The translations under genes and the position numbers were made by a program. This document shows, in pieces, positions 51,254-59,807 of a DNA stretch of 64,000 bases. The notes beneath the pieces were generated by a model, which searched no databases, was not told where the DNA came from, and saw only the letters and a program-made list of their open reading frames with translations. The first letter of the stretch is position 1. Each line of letters begins with the position of its first letter. Location: positions 124,001 through 188,000 of the forward strand of contig JBGRQD010000005.1 of the NCBI GenBank assembly GCA_041725935.1, given 5' to 3'. The stretch comes from Marivita sp041725935 (GTDB lineage: Bacteria > Pseudomonadota > Alphaproteobacteria > Rhodobacterales > Rhodobacteraceae).

Positions 51254-51324
51254 AGGCGCAGTTTACTTTACGTCTGTCCCTGCTATACCGCCGCGTGAAC
51301 GCAGCTGCTTCGGGACAAAGCGCA

Positions 51325-52602
51325 ATGAGCACCATCATCGACATCCACGCCCGCGAAATCCTCGACAGCCGGGGCAACCCGACGGTCGAAGTCGACGTTA
51401 CCCTCGAAGACGGCACGATCGGCCGCGCCGCCGTGCCCTCGGGGGCTTCGACCGGCGCCTACGAGGCCGTCGAAAAGCGCGATGGCGACAAGAGCCGCTA
51501 CATGGGCAAAGGCGTTCTCGAAGCGGTTGCCGCGGTGAATGGCGAGATCTCGGACGAGATCGTCGGTCTGGACGCCACCGAACAGGTCGGCATCGACATG
51601 ACCATGATCGAACTCGACGGCACCGACAACAAGGGCCGTCTGGGGGCCAACGCGATCCTCGGCGTCAGCCTTGCCGTTGCCAAGGCCGCCGCTGATTACA
51701 CCGGCCAGCCGCTGTTTCGTTATGTCGGCGGCACCTCGGCCCGGTTGCTGCCGGTGCCGATGATGAACATCATCAATGGCGGCGAACATGCCGACAACCC
51801 GATCGACATCCAGGAATTCATGATCATGCCTGTGGCTGCGGAAAACATCCGCGACGCGGTGCGGATGGGTTCCGAAGTGTTCCACACGCTGAAGAAAGAA
51901 CTGTCTGCGGCGGGCATGTCCACGGGTTTGGGGGACGAGGGCGGCTTTGCACCGGAACTGGGATCGACCCGCGAGGCGCTCGATTTCATTCTGAAATCCA
52001 TCGAAAAAGCGGGCTACAAACCGGGCGAGGACATGATGCTGGCCCTCGATTGCGCCGCGACCGAATATTACCGGGACGGCAAATACGAGATGAAGGGCGA
52101 GGGCAAATCCCTGACCTCGGACGAGAACGTCGCCTATCTGCAGGCGCTGGTGCAAGACTACCCCATCATCTCGATCGAAGACGGCATGTCCGAGGACGAT
52201 TGGGACGGCTGGGCGATGCTGACCGAAGTGCTGGGCGAAAAGGTCCAACTGGTGGGCGATGATTTGTTCGTCACCAACCCCGCCCGTCTGGCCGACGGCA
52301 TCGCGCGCGGTTGCGCCAATTCGATGCTGGTCAAGGTCAACCAGATCGGCACGCTGACCGAAACCCTCAGGGCGGTCGATATGGCCCACCGCGCGCGCTA
52401 CACCAATGTGATGTCGCACCGGTCGGGTGAGACCGAAGACGCGACCATCGCGGATCTGGCTGTCGCCACGAATTGCGGTCAGATCAAGACAGGTTCCTTG
52501 GCGCGGTCCGACCGGCTGGCCAAGTACAACCAGCTGATCCGCATCGAGGAGATGCTGGCCGAAACCGCCGAATACGCGGGACGGTCGATCCTTCGGGGAT
52601 GA
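51325..52602 (+). CDS. eno: Enolase
   Basis: Interconverts 2-phosphoglycerate and phosphoenolpyruvate; also part of RNA degradosomes in some bacteria. The 425 residues show IHAREILDSRGNPTVEVDV, PMMNIINGGEHADNPIDIQE, the metal ligands in ISIEDGMSEDDWDGW and VGDDLFVTNPARL, and the signature LVKVNQIGTLTETL with active-site Lys, then SHRSGETEDATIADLA. ATG 51325 is the family start; an upstream GTG at 51295 adds ten non-conserved codons. A palindrome and a strong terminator follow. Confidence 0.98.
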   Translation: MSTIIDIHAREILDSRGNPTVEVDVTLEDGTIGRAAVPSGASTGAYEAVEKRDGDKSRYMGKGVLEAVAAVNGEISDEIVGLDATEQVGIDMTMIELDGTDNKGRLGANAILGVSLAVAKAAADYTGQPLFRYVGGTSARLLPVPMMNIINGGEHADNPIDIQEFMIMPVAAENIRDAVRMGSEVFHTLKKELSAAGMSTGLGDEGGFAPELGSTREALDFILKSIEKAGYKPGEDMMLALDCAATEYYRDGKYEMKGEGKSLTSDENVAYLQALVQDYPIISIEDGMSEDDWDGWAMLTEVLGEKVQLVGDDLFVTNPARLADGIARGCANSMLVKVNQIGTLTETLRAVDMAHRARYTNVMSHRSGETEDATIADLAVATNCGQIKTGSLARSDRLAKYNQLIRIEEMLAETAEYAGRSILRG

Positions 52603-52611
52603 CTATTTCGA

Positions 52612-52628
52612 ATTTTCCTTTGGAAAAT
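52612..52628. repeat. ATTTTCC-TTT-GGAAAAT inverted repeat after eno
   Basis: A perfect seven-bp stem with three-base loop, nine bases after the eno stop. It resembles the TTTCC...GGAAA half of the paired palindromes and, as at 25177-25247, is followed by a GC hairpin and a GTATTT box. Confidence 0.7.
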
Positions 52629-52635
52629 CCGACAG

Positions 52636-52662
52636 GCCGGGCGCTGCGCGCCCGGCATTTTT
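52636..52662 (+). terminator. eno terminator
   Basis: GCCGGGCGC, loop TGC, GCGCCCGGC then ATTTTT: a nine-bp GC stem with T run, typical of rho-independent termination. Confidence 0.88.
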
Positions 52663-52666
52663 GGGC

Positions 52667-52686
52667 GTATTTAAAAAGAGAAGAAG
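52667..52686 (+). repeat. GTATTT...AGAGAAG box (copy 2)
   Basis: GTATTTAAAAAGAGAAGAAG follows the eno terminator. A related box (GTATTTTTGAACCAGAGAAG) stands before ung at 25225. Both come after a GC hairpin. Confidence 0.6.
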
Positions 52687-52699
52687 ATCACGCGCAAAC

Positions 52700-53155
52700 T
52701 TAGCTCCCGGCGTTCGGATCCTTGTAGATGCCCTGCTCTTTCAGCGCATCGACCACCTCGGCAGGCATGTATTGCTCGTCATGCTTGGCCAGGATTTCCG
52801 AGGCTTCGAACACGCCGTCGATGAAACGGCCTGTACCGACCATGCCCTCGTTCTCGGAAAACAGGTCCGGCAGAACGCCCGCATAGGTCACCGGCACCGT
52901 GGCACCGCCATCCGTGACGCGGAAGGACACTGTCGATCCCTGCCCCCGCACGATGGAGCCTTCTTCGACCAGCCCGCCTATGCGGAAGGTTTCGTTGGGG
53001 GATGGCGGCTCTGCGACCACCTGGCTGGGCGAGCGGAAGAAATTGATGCCGTCCCGCATGCCGTAGCCGATCAGGGCGGTCGACAGGATCAGGGCAACAG
53101 TGGCCAGCGCAATCACCTGAATGCGGCGTTGTTTCTTGAGCGATTTCAGGGCCAC
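52700..53155 (-). CDS. ccmE: Cytochrome c-type biogenesis protein CcmE (heme chaperone)
   Basis: Periplasmic heme chaperone that binds heme covalently and delivers it to CcmF. The 151 residues have a basic N-terminus (KSLKKQRRIQ), one membrane anchor (VIALATVALILSTALIGYG) and an OB-fold with FRIGGLVEEGSIVRGQG. The heme-binding His125 lies in the HxxxY motif AKHDEQYMP (Tyr129). A GTG start at 53155 has GGGAGG five bases upstream; the open frame beyond it has no similarity. It is separated from ccmF and ccmH by about 15 kb and is downstream of the argC palindrome, so it probably has its own promoter. Confidence 0.95.
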   Translation of the reverse strand: MALKSLKKQRRIQVIALATVALILSTALIGYGMRDGINFFRSPSQVVAEPPSPNETFRIGGLVEEGSIVRGQGSTVSFRVTDGGATVPVTYAGVLPDLFSENEGMVGTGRFIDGVFEASEILAKHDEQYMPAEVVDALKEQGIYKDPNAGS

Positions 53156-53269
53156 GGCGTCCTCCCGAGTGGATTTCGAATAATATAAACACGAAATGCG
53201 CTCGCGCAAACTGCGACATATCACGTTGCCGCAGTTTCAATTCACTTTTTCTCAACAGGTGCGGGCTTA

Positions 53270-53291
53270 AGATTTTTCGTACGAAAAATCT
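53270..53291. repeat. 22-bp perfect palindrome after argC
   Basis: AGATTTTTCGTACGAAAAAT core, perfect over 22 bp, centred between 53280 and 53281 and 19 bases past the argC stop. Third copy of the TTCGTACGAA family. Because it contains five A and five T in its arms it could act as a terminator for argC in either direction. Confidence 0.88.
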
Positions 53292-53310
53292 CAGAGCCTT
53301 GCAGGAGCGG

Positions 53311-54339
53311 TTACGGGAAGCACGGTGCCAGCATCAGCCCGGCGGTTTCGGGGAGACCCAACATCAGGTTCGCGTTCTGGATCGCCTGCCCCGAGGACCC
53401 CTTGGTCAGGTTGTCCAGCGCTGCCACCACGATCGCCCGGCCGCCGATACGGTCCCCCGTCACACCGATATGGCAGAAATTCGATCCGCGCACATGGTGG
53501 GTCGATGGCGTTTCGCCGAAGGGCAGCACCTCGATGAAGGGTTCATCCGCATAGGCCTTGGTCAGGGAGCCGTAGATCGCCTGCGCATCGCCGCTGACAT
53601 AGCAGGTGGCGAGGATACCGCGATTGGCTGGAATCAGGTGCGGCGTAAACTGCACGCGCACCTCTTCACCCGCCAAGGCACTGAATTCCTGATCAAATTC
53701 CCCAAGGTGGCGATGCGTGCCGCCCACCGAATAGGCGCTGTATCCCTCGGAAAGCTCGGCATGCAACAGGTTTTCCTTGAGCGATCGGCCTGCGCCCGAC
53801 ACGGCACATTTCAGATCGAGGATGATGTCCTTCAGCCCGATGACCTTGTCCGTGATCAACGGCCGCAGCACATACTGCCCTGTCGCCGCGTTGCAGCCGG
53901 TGCCCGCAACCAGCCGCGCATTGCGGATGGTGTCCCGGTAGAACTCCGTCAGACCGTAGACCGCCTCTGCTTGCATCTCGATCGCCGCATGGGGGTTGCC
54001 GTACCAGCGTTCATATTCCGCCGGGTCGCGCAGCCGGAAGTCCGCCGACAGGTCGACGATCTTGAGACCTGTAGGCAATTTCGCGATTACTTCCTGGCTG
54101 GTCTTGTGTGGCAGGGCGCAAAAGCACAGGTCGATGCCTGAGAAATCGATCTCTTCCCATGTCACAAGCTGCGGCAGGTCGAGATGACGCAGGAACGGAA
54201 ACACCTGCGCGATGGACTGGCCCGCCTTTGAATTCGCCGCCAGCGCGGCAATCTCCATGTCGGGATGGGTGGCGATGAGACGCAGCAGTTCGGCTCCGGT
54301 ATAGCCGCTGGCGCCGATGATCGCGATCTTGAAGGTCAT
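53311..54339 (-). CDS. argC: N-acetyl-gamma-glutamyl-phosphate reductase
   Basis: Reduces N-acetylglutamyl phosphate to the semialdehyde in arginine synthesis. The 342 residues begin MTFKIAIIGASGYTGAELLR (NADP-binding) and contain LVAGTGCNAATGQYVLRPL, the active-site Cys block in the usual GCYPT-like position. VGGTHRHLGEFDQEFSAL and TPHLIPANRGILATCYV follow. The first is GCNAA rather than GCYPT, as in the short alphaproteobacterial ArgC type. ATG 54339 has GGGGAG upstream. It follows murI on the same strand after 47 bp. Confidence 0.95.
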   Translation of the reverse strand: MTFKIAIIGASGYTGAELLRLIATHPDMEIAALAANSKAGQSIAQVFPFLRHLDLPQLVTWEEIDFSGIDLCFCALPHKTSQEVIAKLPTGLKIVDLSADFRLRDPAEYERWYGNPHAAIEMQAEAVYGLTEFYRDTIRNARLVAGTGCNAATGQYVLRPLITDKVIGLKDIILDLKCAVSGAGRSLKENLLHAELSEGYSAYSVGGTHRHLGEFDQEFSALAGEEVRVQFTPHLIPANRGILATCYVSGDAQAIYGSLTKAYADEPFIEVLPFGETPSTHHVRGSNFCHIGVTGDRIGGRAIVVAALDNLTKGSSGQAIQNANLMLGLPETAGLMLAPCFP

Positions 54340-54386
54340 TGGGTCACTCCCCGTGACGGGTGGAAGGGGCTGATGGGTGGCGCGGC

Positions 54387-55199
54387 TCAGGCCGCGTCGA
54401 ACTGGATGCGTCGTCGCAGGAAATGCGTCGCGTGATCCGACACCCGCTTGGGATCGCCCGTGGTCAGGAACAGCGACGCGTCCCCGGTTCCCATCATGTC
54501 GGGATGACGCCCCAGATAATCGGCCAGCGACTCGGCCACGAGGTTGGCCTGGCTGTAGACCGCAACCTCCGGCCCCAGCGCATCCTGGAAGATCTCCTGC
54601 ATCAGCGGGTAATGCGTGCAGCCGAGGATGGCCGCCTGCGGGTTTGGCATCTTGCGCCTGAGCGCATCGACATGGGACCGTACCAACGCTTCGGCGAGGA
54701 TCATGTCGCCCTCTTCGATGGCATCCACCAACCCACCACAGGCCTGCGCTTCGACATCCACGCCGATGGCGCGGAAGGACAGTTCGCGCTGGAACGCGCG
54801 GCTGCGCACCGTGGCGGGTGTGGCGAACAGCGCCACATGCTGCACCGCCACTTCGCGCGGCGGGGAATTGTCGCCCCATTGCCGTTCGGTCAGCGCCTCG
54901 ATCAGCGGCACGAAGACGCCCAGTACACGCTTGTCGCGCGGGATCCAGTTTTCCTGCATGCGCCGCAGAGCAGCAGCGGACGCGGTGTTGCATGCAAGGA
55001 TCACAAGGTCGCAGCCCGCGTCCCAGAGTCGTTCCGTGGCCGCACAGGTGAGGGTGTAGACATCATCCGCATCGCGCACGCCGTAGGGCGCGTGCTTGTT
55101 GTCACCGAGATAGACGAACGGGACATCGGGCAGCCGCTTGGACACTGCATCCAGCACCGTCAGCCCACCCAGACCGCTGTCAAATACGCCTACCGCCAT
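54387..55199 (-). CDS. murI: Glutamate racemase
   Basis: Makes D-glutamate for peptidoglycan. The 270 residues show GVFDSGLGGLTVLDAV at the N-terminus, VYLGDNKHAPYG, the two catalytic Cys residues in VILACNTASAAALR and ILGCTHYPLMQEI, and ATPATVRSRAFQREL. Length and motifs fit MurI. It lies between an acyltransferase gene (32 bp upstream) and argC (47 bp downstream), all on the minus strand, so these three are a probable operon with mixed functions. Confidence 0.96.
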   Translation of the reverse strand: MAVGVFDSGLGGLTVLDAVSKRLPDVPFVYLGDNKHAPYGVRDADDVYTLTCAATERLWDAGCDLVILACNTASAAALRRMQENWIPRDKRVLGVFVPLIEALTERQWGDNSPPREVAVQHVALFATPATVRSRAFQRELSFRAIGVDVEAQACGGLVDAIEEGDMILAEALVRSHVDALRRKMPNPQAAILGCTHYPLMQEIFQDALGPEVAVYSQANLVAESLADYLGRHPDMMGTGDASLFLTTGDPKRVSDHATHFLRRRIQFDAA

Positions 55200-55231
55200 G
55201 TTGCCCTCGCGCGTTCGGCAAGGGCATGCGT

Positions 55232-56110
55232 TCAGCCGCGCACCCGGTGCCGTTCTTCAAACTCAAAGCCGTAGTCGTAGGATGCAAACGGCGTTGGAGA
55301 CAGCTCATACGTGGCTTTGCGGAGAAAATCCATCAGCTCTCGCGCGTCTTTTTTGCGGCTTGCGATCTCGTGCGCGGGGATCGGCTCTCCGATGGCGATG
55401 CGCACGGGTGTGTCGACCCGTTTGCGGAATTCCTTGATCAACAGACCCATCCGCAGCGTGTAATGCAGATGGCTGGCCAACTGGAACAGGCGGCTGGTAT
55501 GGCCGTCGAAATAAATCGGCACCACGGTCGCGTCGGATTTGCCGATCATGCGGGCGGTGAATCCGCGCCAGCCCGGGTCCATCGGCTTGGCAAAAGGCGT
55601 GACCGCAGTGGACACGGTACCACCGGGGAACACGCCGACACATCCACCCTGCCCGAGGTAGTCGAGCGCGATCTTACGCGTCTGGATGTTCTGGGCAATC
55701 GCGTCCTTGGTTTCATCGAAATTCACCGGCAGCACGATCTTGTCCAGTTCCTCGGCCTTGCGGAACACCTTGTGCGCCAGGATGCGGAAATCGCCCCGCG
55801 TGACCGACAGGATGTGACCCAGGATCAACCCGTCAAGGATGCCATAGGGGTGATTGGCAATCACGATCAACGGTCCGGTGCGCGGGATGTTGTCAAGAGA
55901 CCCACCCACCACATCAAGGCTGAGACCATAGCGGTCGATCATCACCTGCCAGAAATCACGGCCTTGGGCGACCTCATCCTGATACCCCGCAGCGCGTTTG
56001 ATCAGGCTTAGGCGCCCCGTGGCGTTTTCCATCAGGCGGATCATGGCGCGACCGGGCTTGGACCGGGCGGAATAGGCGTAGGATATGTCGCGGGCGGCGG
56101 ATGACGTCAC
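55232..56110 (-). CDS. Lysophospholipid acyltransferase family protein
   Basis: A 292-residue PlsC-fold acyltransferase. The acyl-binding and catalytic motif is LIVIANHPYGILDGLILG, with His and Asp spaced by five residues, as in OlsB-type ornithine-lipid acyltransferases and related proteins rather than the HxxxxD of PlsC. FPGGTVSTAV (the FPEG-equivalent loop) and VVPIYFDGHTSRLFQLA follow. It may acylate a lysolipid or ornithine lipid. A GTG start at 56110 has GGAG nine bases upstream; an ATG at 56044 is the alternative. The iorAB-like gene ends 109 bp upstream. Confidence 0.88.
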   Translation of the reverse strand: MTSSAARDISYAYSARSKPGRAMIRLMENATGRLSLIKRAAGYQDEVAQGRDFWQVMIDRYGLSLDVVGGSLDNIPRTGPLIVIANHPYGILDGLILGHILSVTRGDFRILAHKVFRKAEELDKIVLPVNFDETKDAIAQNIQTRKIALDYLGQGGCVGVFPGGTVSTAVTPFAKPMDPGWRGFTARMIGKSDATVVPIYFDGHTSRLFQLASHLHYTLRMGLLIKEFRKRVDTPVRIAIGEPIPAHEIASRKKDARELMDFLRKATYELSPTPFASYDYGFEFEERHRVRG

Positions 56111-56219
56111 CGAGGATACTCCGGAAGATACAGGCAGGCGCCGTGCGGGCGTAGCATGTTCTATCCGAAAAGATGTAACGGTTTATTAACGCCCGTGTGA
56201 CGCATCCGCCATCCGACCA

Positions 56220-59200
56220 TCATTCCGCCGCCGCTTTCATCCCTGCTCCCCCGGCCCGCAACGCCGCCAGAAATTCCTCGCGGCGCTTTTCGGCGCGCGC
56301 CGCATTGGCCTGTTTGACCGGACCGAAGCCCTTGATCTCAAGCGGCAATTCGGCAAGCGCGGCGAGCGCATCGCGTGTCTCGGGTGATGCCCTCGGCAAC
56401 CATTGCGCCATGTCGGCCTCGTATTGACGGATCAGCGCGCGCTCCATGCGGCGTTCCTCGGTACGACCAAAGGGATCGAACGGCGTTCCGCGCAGCATCT
56501 TGAGCTTTGCCAGCAGGCCAAAGCCCTTGAGCATCCCCTCGCCAAAGCGCTTTTTCAACGGCCTCCCGTCTGGCCCGGTCTTGGTCAGCATGGGGGGTGC
56601 CAGGTGAAACGACATCTTGAAATCGCCCCCGAACTGCTCCTGCGCCTTGGCACGGGTTTCCAGATGCAGGCGGGCGACCTCGTATTCGTCCTTGTAGGCC
56701 AAAAGCTTGTGATAGCCTTTTGCCACCGCTTCCTTGAGGCGCGGGTCAGATACCTGATCCACCATTTTGGCGTAGCGCTTGGCGTAACGCTTGCCCTGAT
56801 ATTTTACCAAATGGTCAAATCTGTAGGCGATCTTGTCATCCAGCGTCTTGGGCAAGGCAACCACCTTGGGCTCCGCCACGCGCGCTGCATCTTCAGGATG
56901 CAGCACCGCCCAACGCCCGACCTCGAACGCGCGGATGTTCTTTTCCGCCGCAGCGCCGTTCAATTCGATGGCTTGCACAATGGCATCCCGTGTCAGAGGC
57001 ACCAGCCCCCGCTGCCACGCGGCACCGAGAATCATCATGTTGGAAAAAATCGAATCCCCCAACGTGGCCTTGGCGAGTTCCGACGCGTCGAACAGGTCGA
57101 GCCGGTCACGCAACCGCGCCTCGAGCGAGACTTTGAGCCGGTCGGTCGGCAGGGTGAATTCGGTGTTGCGTGTAAAATCCCCCGTGATGATTTCGTGGCT
57201 GTTCACCACCGCCCCGCTGCGCCCCGTGCGCATCAGGCCCAATGTCTTTGCCCCGGCGCTGACCACCAGATCACCGCCGATGAGCGCGTCCGCCTCACCC
57301 GTCGCCACGCGAATGGCGCTGATGTCTTCGGGCGCATCGGCCAGCCGCAGGTGGATATGCACCGCGCCGCCCTTTTGGGCGAGACCGGCCATTTCCATCA
57401 TGCCGGCGCCCTTGCCGTCGATCTGTGCCGCCTGCGCCAGAACCGCACCGATGGTCACGACGCCGGTTCCGCCGACGCCCGTGACGACCATATTCCACGT
57501 GCCGTTAATGGCGGGTAAATCGGGATCGGGCATGTCTGGCAAGGTCACATCCGCTGTCGCGGCCTTTTTGACCTGCGCGCCTTCGAGCGTTACGAAAGAC
57601 GGGCAAAACCCCTTGAGACAAGAAAAATCCTTGTTGCAGGAAGACTGGTCTATCGCCCGCTTGCGGCCCAGTTCGGTTTCCTTGGGTGCGATCGACACGC
57701 AGTTGGACTGCACACCGCAATCGCCGCATCCTTCGCAGACATCGGTGTTGATGAACACGCGCTGGTCGGGATCGGGAAACTGGCCACGCTTGCGGCGGCG
57801 GCGCTTTTCGGCAGCACAGGTCTGGATATAGACGATGGCGCTGACGCCGGTTGTCTTCGCAAAGGCTTCCTGTACGGCTGGCAATTCAGAACGCTCCGAG
57901 AAATCAATGCCTTGCGGAAAGGCTTTGGTGTCAACGTCTTCCTTTTCGTCGTAGACCACGGCAAGGTGCTTGACCCCCATCGCGCGCAGTTCCGCCGCGA
58001 TCTGCTGCGGCGTCAGCCCGCCTTCGTTCTTCTGGCCACCGGTCATGGCAACCGCGTCATTGTAGAGGATCTTGTAGGTGATCGTCGTGCCCGCTGCGAT
58101 GGCCGCGCGAATGGCCAGCACCCCGGAATGGTTGTAAGTTCCATCGCCAAGGTTCTGAAAAACATGAGGAGTTTTGGAAAAGAGCGATTCCCCGATCCAG
58201 TTCGCACCTTCCGCGCCCATATGGGTAAAGCCAAGCGTTTCGCGGTCCATCCACTGCACCATGTAGTGACAGCCGATCCCGGCATAGGCGCGGCTGCCTT
58301 CGGGTACCTTGGTCGAAGAGTTGTGCGGACAGCCAGAACAGAAATACGGCAGACGCGCTGCGATCTCTTCGGCATTGTCGGCTTTGCGTGCGTCATCAAG
58401 GCTTTGCATGCCGGCCTTGATGCGATCGGTATCGCGGCCTTCGTCGATCAGGATCTGACCCAGCTTTTCCGCGATCAGGATCGGGTCGAGCGCGCCGCGC
58501 GTCGGGAACAGCTCTGGCCCGTGCATCGACCCGGCCCCGCCGCCCTTGTGCCAGCCCCAGACACGCCGTCCGTGCCGGTCGTCAAAGATGGCTTCCTTGA
58601 TCTGCACCTCGATCAGCTTGCGCTTTTCCTCGACGACGACAATCAGGTCGAGCCCGTCGGCCCAGTCGTAAAATCCCTTCATGTCCAGCGGCCATGTCTG
58701 TCCGACCTTGTAGGTGGTCACGCCAAGCCGTTCGGCCTCGGCCTCATCGATGCCCAGAAGCGACAGCGCATGCACGAGGTCCAGCCAGTTCTTGCCGGCC
58801 GCGACAAAGCCGATCTTGGCGCCGGGTTTGCCCCAGACGCGTTTGTCCATCTTGTTGGCATGGGAAAACGCCTCGGCGGCGAAGCGTTTATGGTCGATCA
58901 TCCGCGCTTCCTGCGCATGGGGCGTGTCGGCCAGACGGATGTTCAGCCCGCCTTCGGGCAAGTCAAACTGCGGAATCACGAAAGACATCCGGTCGGGGCG
59001 TCCATCGACAACCGCGGTGGCCTCCACCGTGTCCTTCATCGTCTTGAGACCGACCCAGAGACCGGAAAACCGGGACAGGGCAAAGCCATAGAGACCGTAA
59101 TCAAGGATTTCCTGCACGCCGGCAGGCGACACCACGGGCATGTAAGCGTCAATCATCGCCCATTCAGACTGGTGCAGTACGGTCGAGGATTCCCCGGTGT

Positions 59201-59642
59201 GGTCGTCGCCCATCGCCATGAGCACACCGCCCTTGGGGGATGTGCCCGCCATGTTGGCGTGTTTCATTGCGTCGCCGGACCGGTCCACGCCCGGCCCCTT
59301 GCCATACCAGAGACCGAACACGCCATCATGCGTGCCCTCGCCGCGCAGTTCGGCCTGCTGCGCGCCCCAAAGAGCGGTCACGGCCAGGTCTTCGTTCAGA
59401 CCTTCCTTGAAGGTGACGTCTGCCGCCTTGAGAAACCGCGCCGCCTTGTTCATCTGAAGATCGACCGCACCCAGCGGCGATCCGCGATAGCCCGTCACGT
59501 AGCCCGCGGTGTTCAACCCGGCAGCCGTGTCGCGCGCTTTCTGCATCAGCATCAGCCGCACCAGCGCCTGGGTGCCGTTCAGCAACACCGGCGATTTGGA
59601 CAGGTCAAAGCGGTCGTTCAGTGAGATTTCAGCTTTGGTCAT
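56220..59642 (-). CDS. Indolepyruvate ferredoxin oxidoreductase, fused alpha/beta form
   Basis: Thiamine-pyrophosphate enzyme oxidising aryl-2-oxo acids (indolepyruvate, phenylpyruvate) to acyl-CoA with reduction of ferredoxin. The 1140-residue protein joins the alpha subunit, including the TPP domain (GTYNHSGVLAIRAAIAAGTT, GGQKNEGGLTPQQIA), and a ferredoxin-like cluster region (VCEGCGDCGVQSNCVSI and CLKGFCPSF). The beta part with its NMVVTGVGGTGVVTIGAVLA motif completes it. Such long fusions are common in alphaproteobacteria. GGGAGG precedes the ATG at 59642. A divergent LysR gene 165 bp away is the likely regulator. Confidence 0.96.
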   Translation of the reverse strand: MTKAEISLNDRFDLSKSPVLLNGTQALVRLMLMQKARDTAAGLNTAGYVTGYRGSPLGAVDLQMNKAARFLKAADVTFKEGLNEDLAVTALWGAQQAELRGEGTHDGVFGLWYGKGPGVDRSGDAMKHANMAGTSPKGGVLMAMGDDHTGESSTVLHQSEWAMIDAYMPVVSPAGVQEILDYGLYGFALSRFSGLWVGLKTMKDTVEATAVVDGRPDRMSFVIPQFDLPEGGLNIRLADTPHAQEARMIDHKRFAAEAFSHANKMDKRVWGKPGAKIGFVAAGKNWLDLVHALSLLGIDEAEAERLGVTTYKVGQTWPLDMKGFYDWADGLDLIVVVEEKRKLIEVQIKEAIFDDRHGRRVWGWHKGGGAGSMHGPELFPTRGALDPILIAEKLGQILIDEGRDTDRIKAGMQSLDDARKADNAEEIAARLPYFCSGCPHNSSTKVPEGSRAYAGIGCHYMVQWMDRETLGFTHMGAEGANWIGESLFSKTPHVFQNLGDGTYNHSGVLAIRAAIAAGTTITYKILYNDAVAMTGGQKNEGGLTPQQIAAELRAMGVKHLAVVYDEKEDVDTKAFPQGIDFSERSELPAVQEAFAKTTGVSAIVYIQTCAAEKRRRRKRGQFPDPDQRVFINTDVCEGCGDCGVQSNCVSIAPKETELGRKRAIDQSSCNKDFSCLKGFCPSFVTLEGAQVKKAATADVTLPDMPDPDLPAINGTWNMVVTGVGGTGVVTIGAVLAQAAQIDGKGAGMMEMAGLAQKGGAVHIHLRLADAPEDISAIRVATGEADALIGGDLVVSAGAKTLGLMRTGRSGAVVNSHEIITGDFTRNTEFTLPTDRLKVSLEARLRDRLDLFDASELAKATLGDSIFSNMMILGAAWQRGLVPLTRDAIVQAIELNGAAAEKNIRAFEVGRWAVLHPEDAARVAEPKVVALPKTLDDKIAYRFDHLVKYQGKRYAKRYAKMVDQVSDPRLKEAVAKGYHKLLAYKDEYEVARLHLETRAKAQEQFGGDFKMSFHLAPPMLTKTGPDGRPLKKRFGEGMLKGFGLLAKLKMLRGTPFDPFGRTEERRMERALIRQYEADMAQWLPRASPETRDALAALAELPLEIKGFGPVKQANAARAEKRREEFLAALRAGGAGMKAAAE

Positions 59643-59747
59643 TTGACGCCTCCCTGCGTGAAATGTGCCTTCATATTAGCACAAATTTAGGTCATCAATG
59701 CTGACCTTACCACAAATTTCTCTTGAATTTTAAGTGTTACGAGAAGT

Positions 59748-59765
59748 TGTCATTCATAAATGACA
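59748..59765. promoter_or_regulatory. Inverted repeat between iorAB-like gene and LysR gene
   Basis: TGTCATT, four bases, AATGACA (perfect stem) in the AT-rich divergent gap. It has the T-N11-A shape expected of LysR-type binding sites and lies 42 bp upstream of the LysR ATG. Two CACAAATTT repeats (59678-59686 region and 59711-59719) lie nearby. Confidence 0.5.
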
Positions 59766-59807
59766 TTGTGTCATGTAGACCGTCTTTAACGATTGAAAGT
59801 GTATGTC

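Noticed and set aside
57912..59624. Plus-strand open frame of 570 codons opposite the indolepyruvate oxidoreductase gene
   Set aside because: Antisense shadow; the minus-strand protein has clear TPP and cluster motifs.
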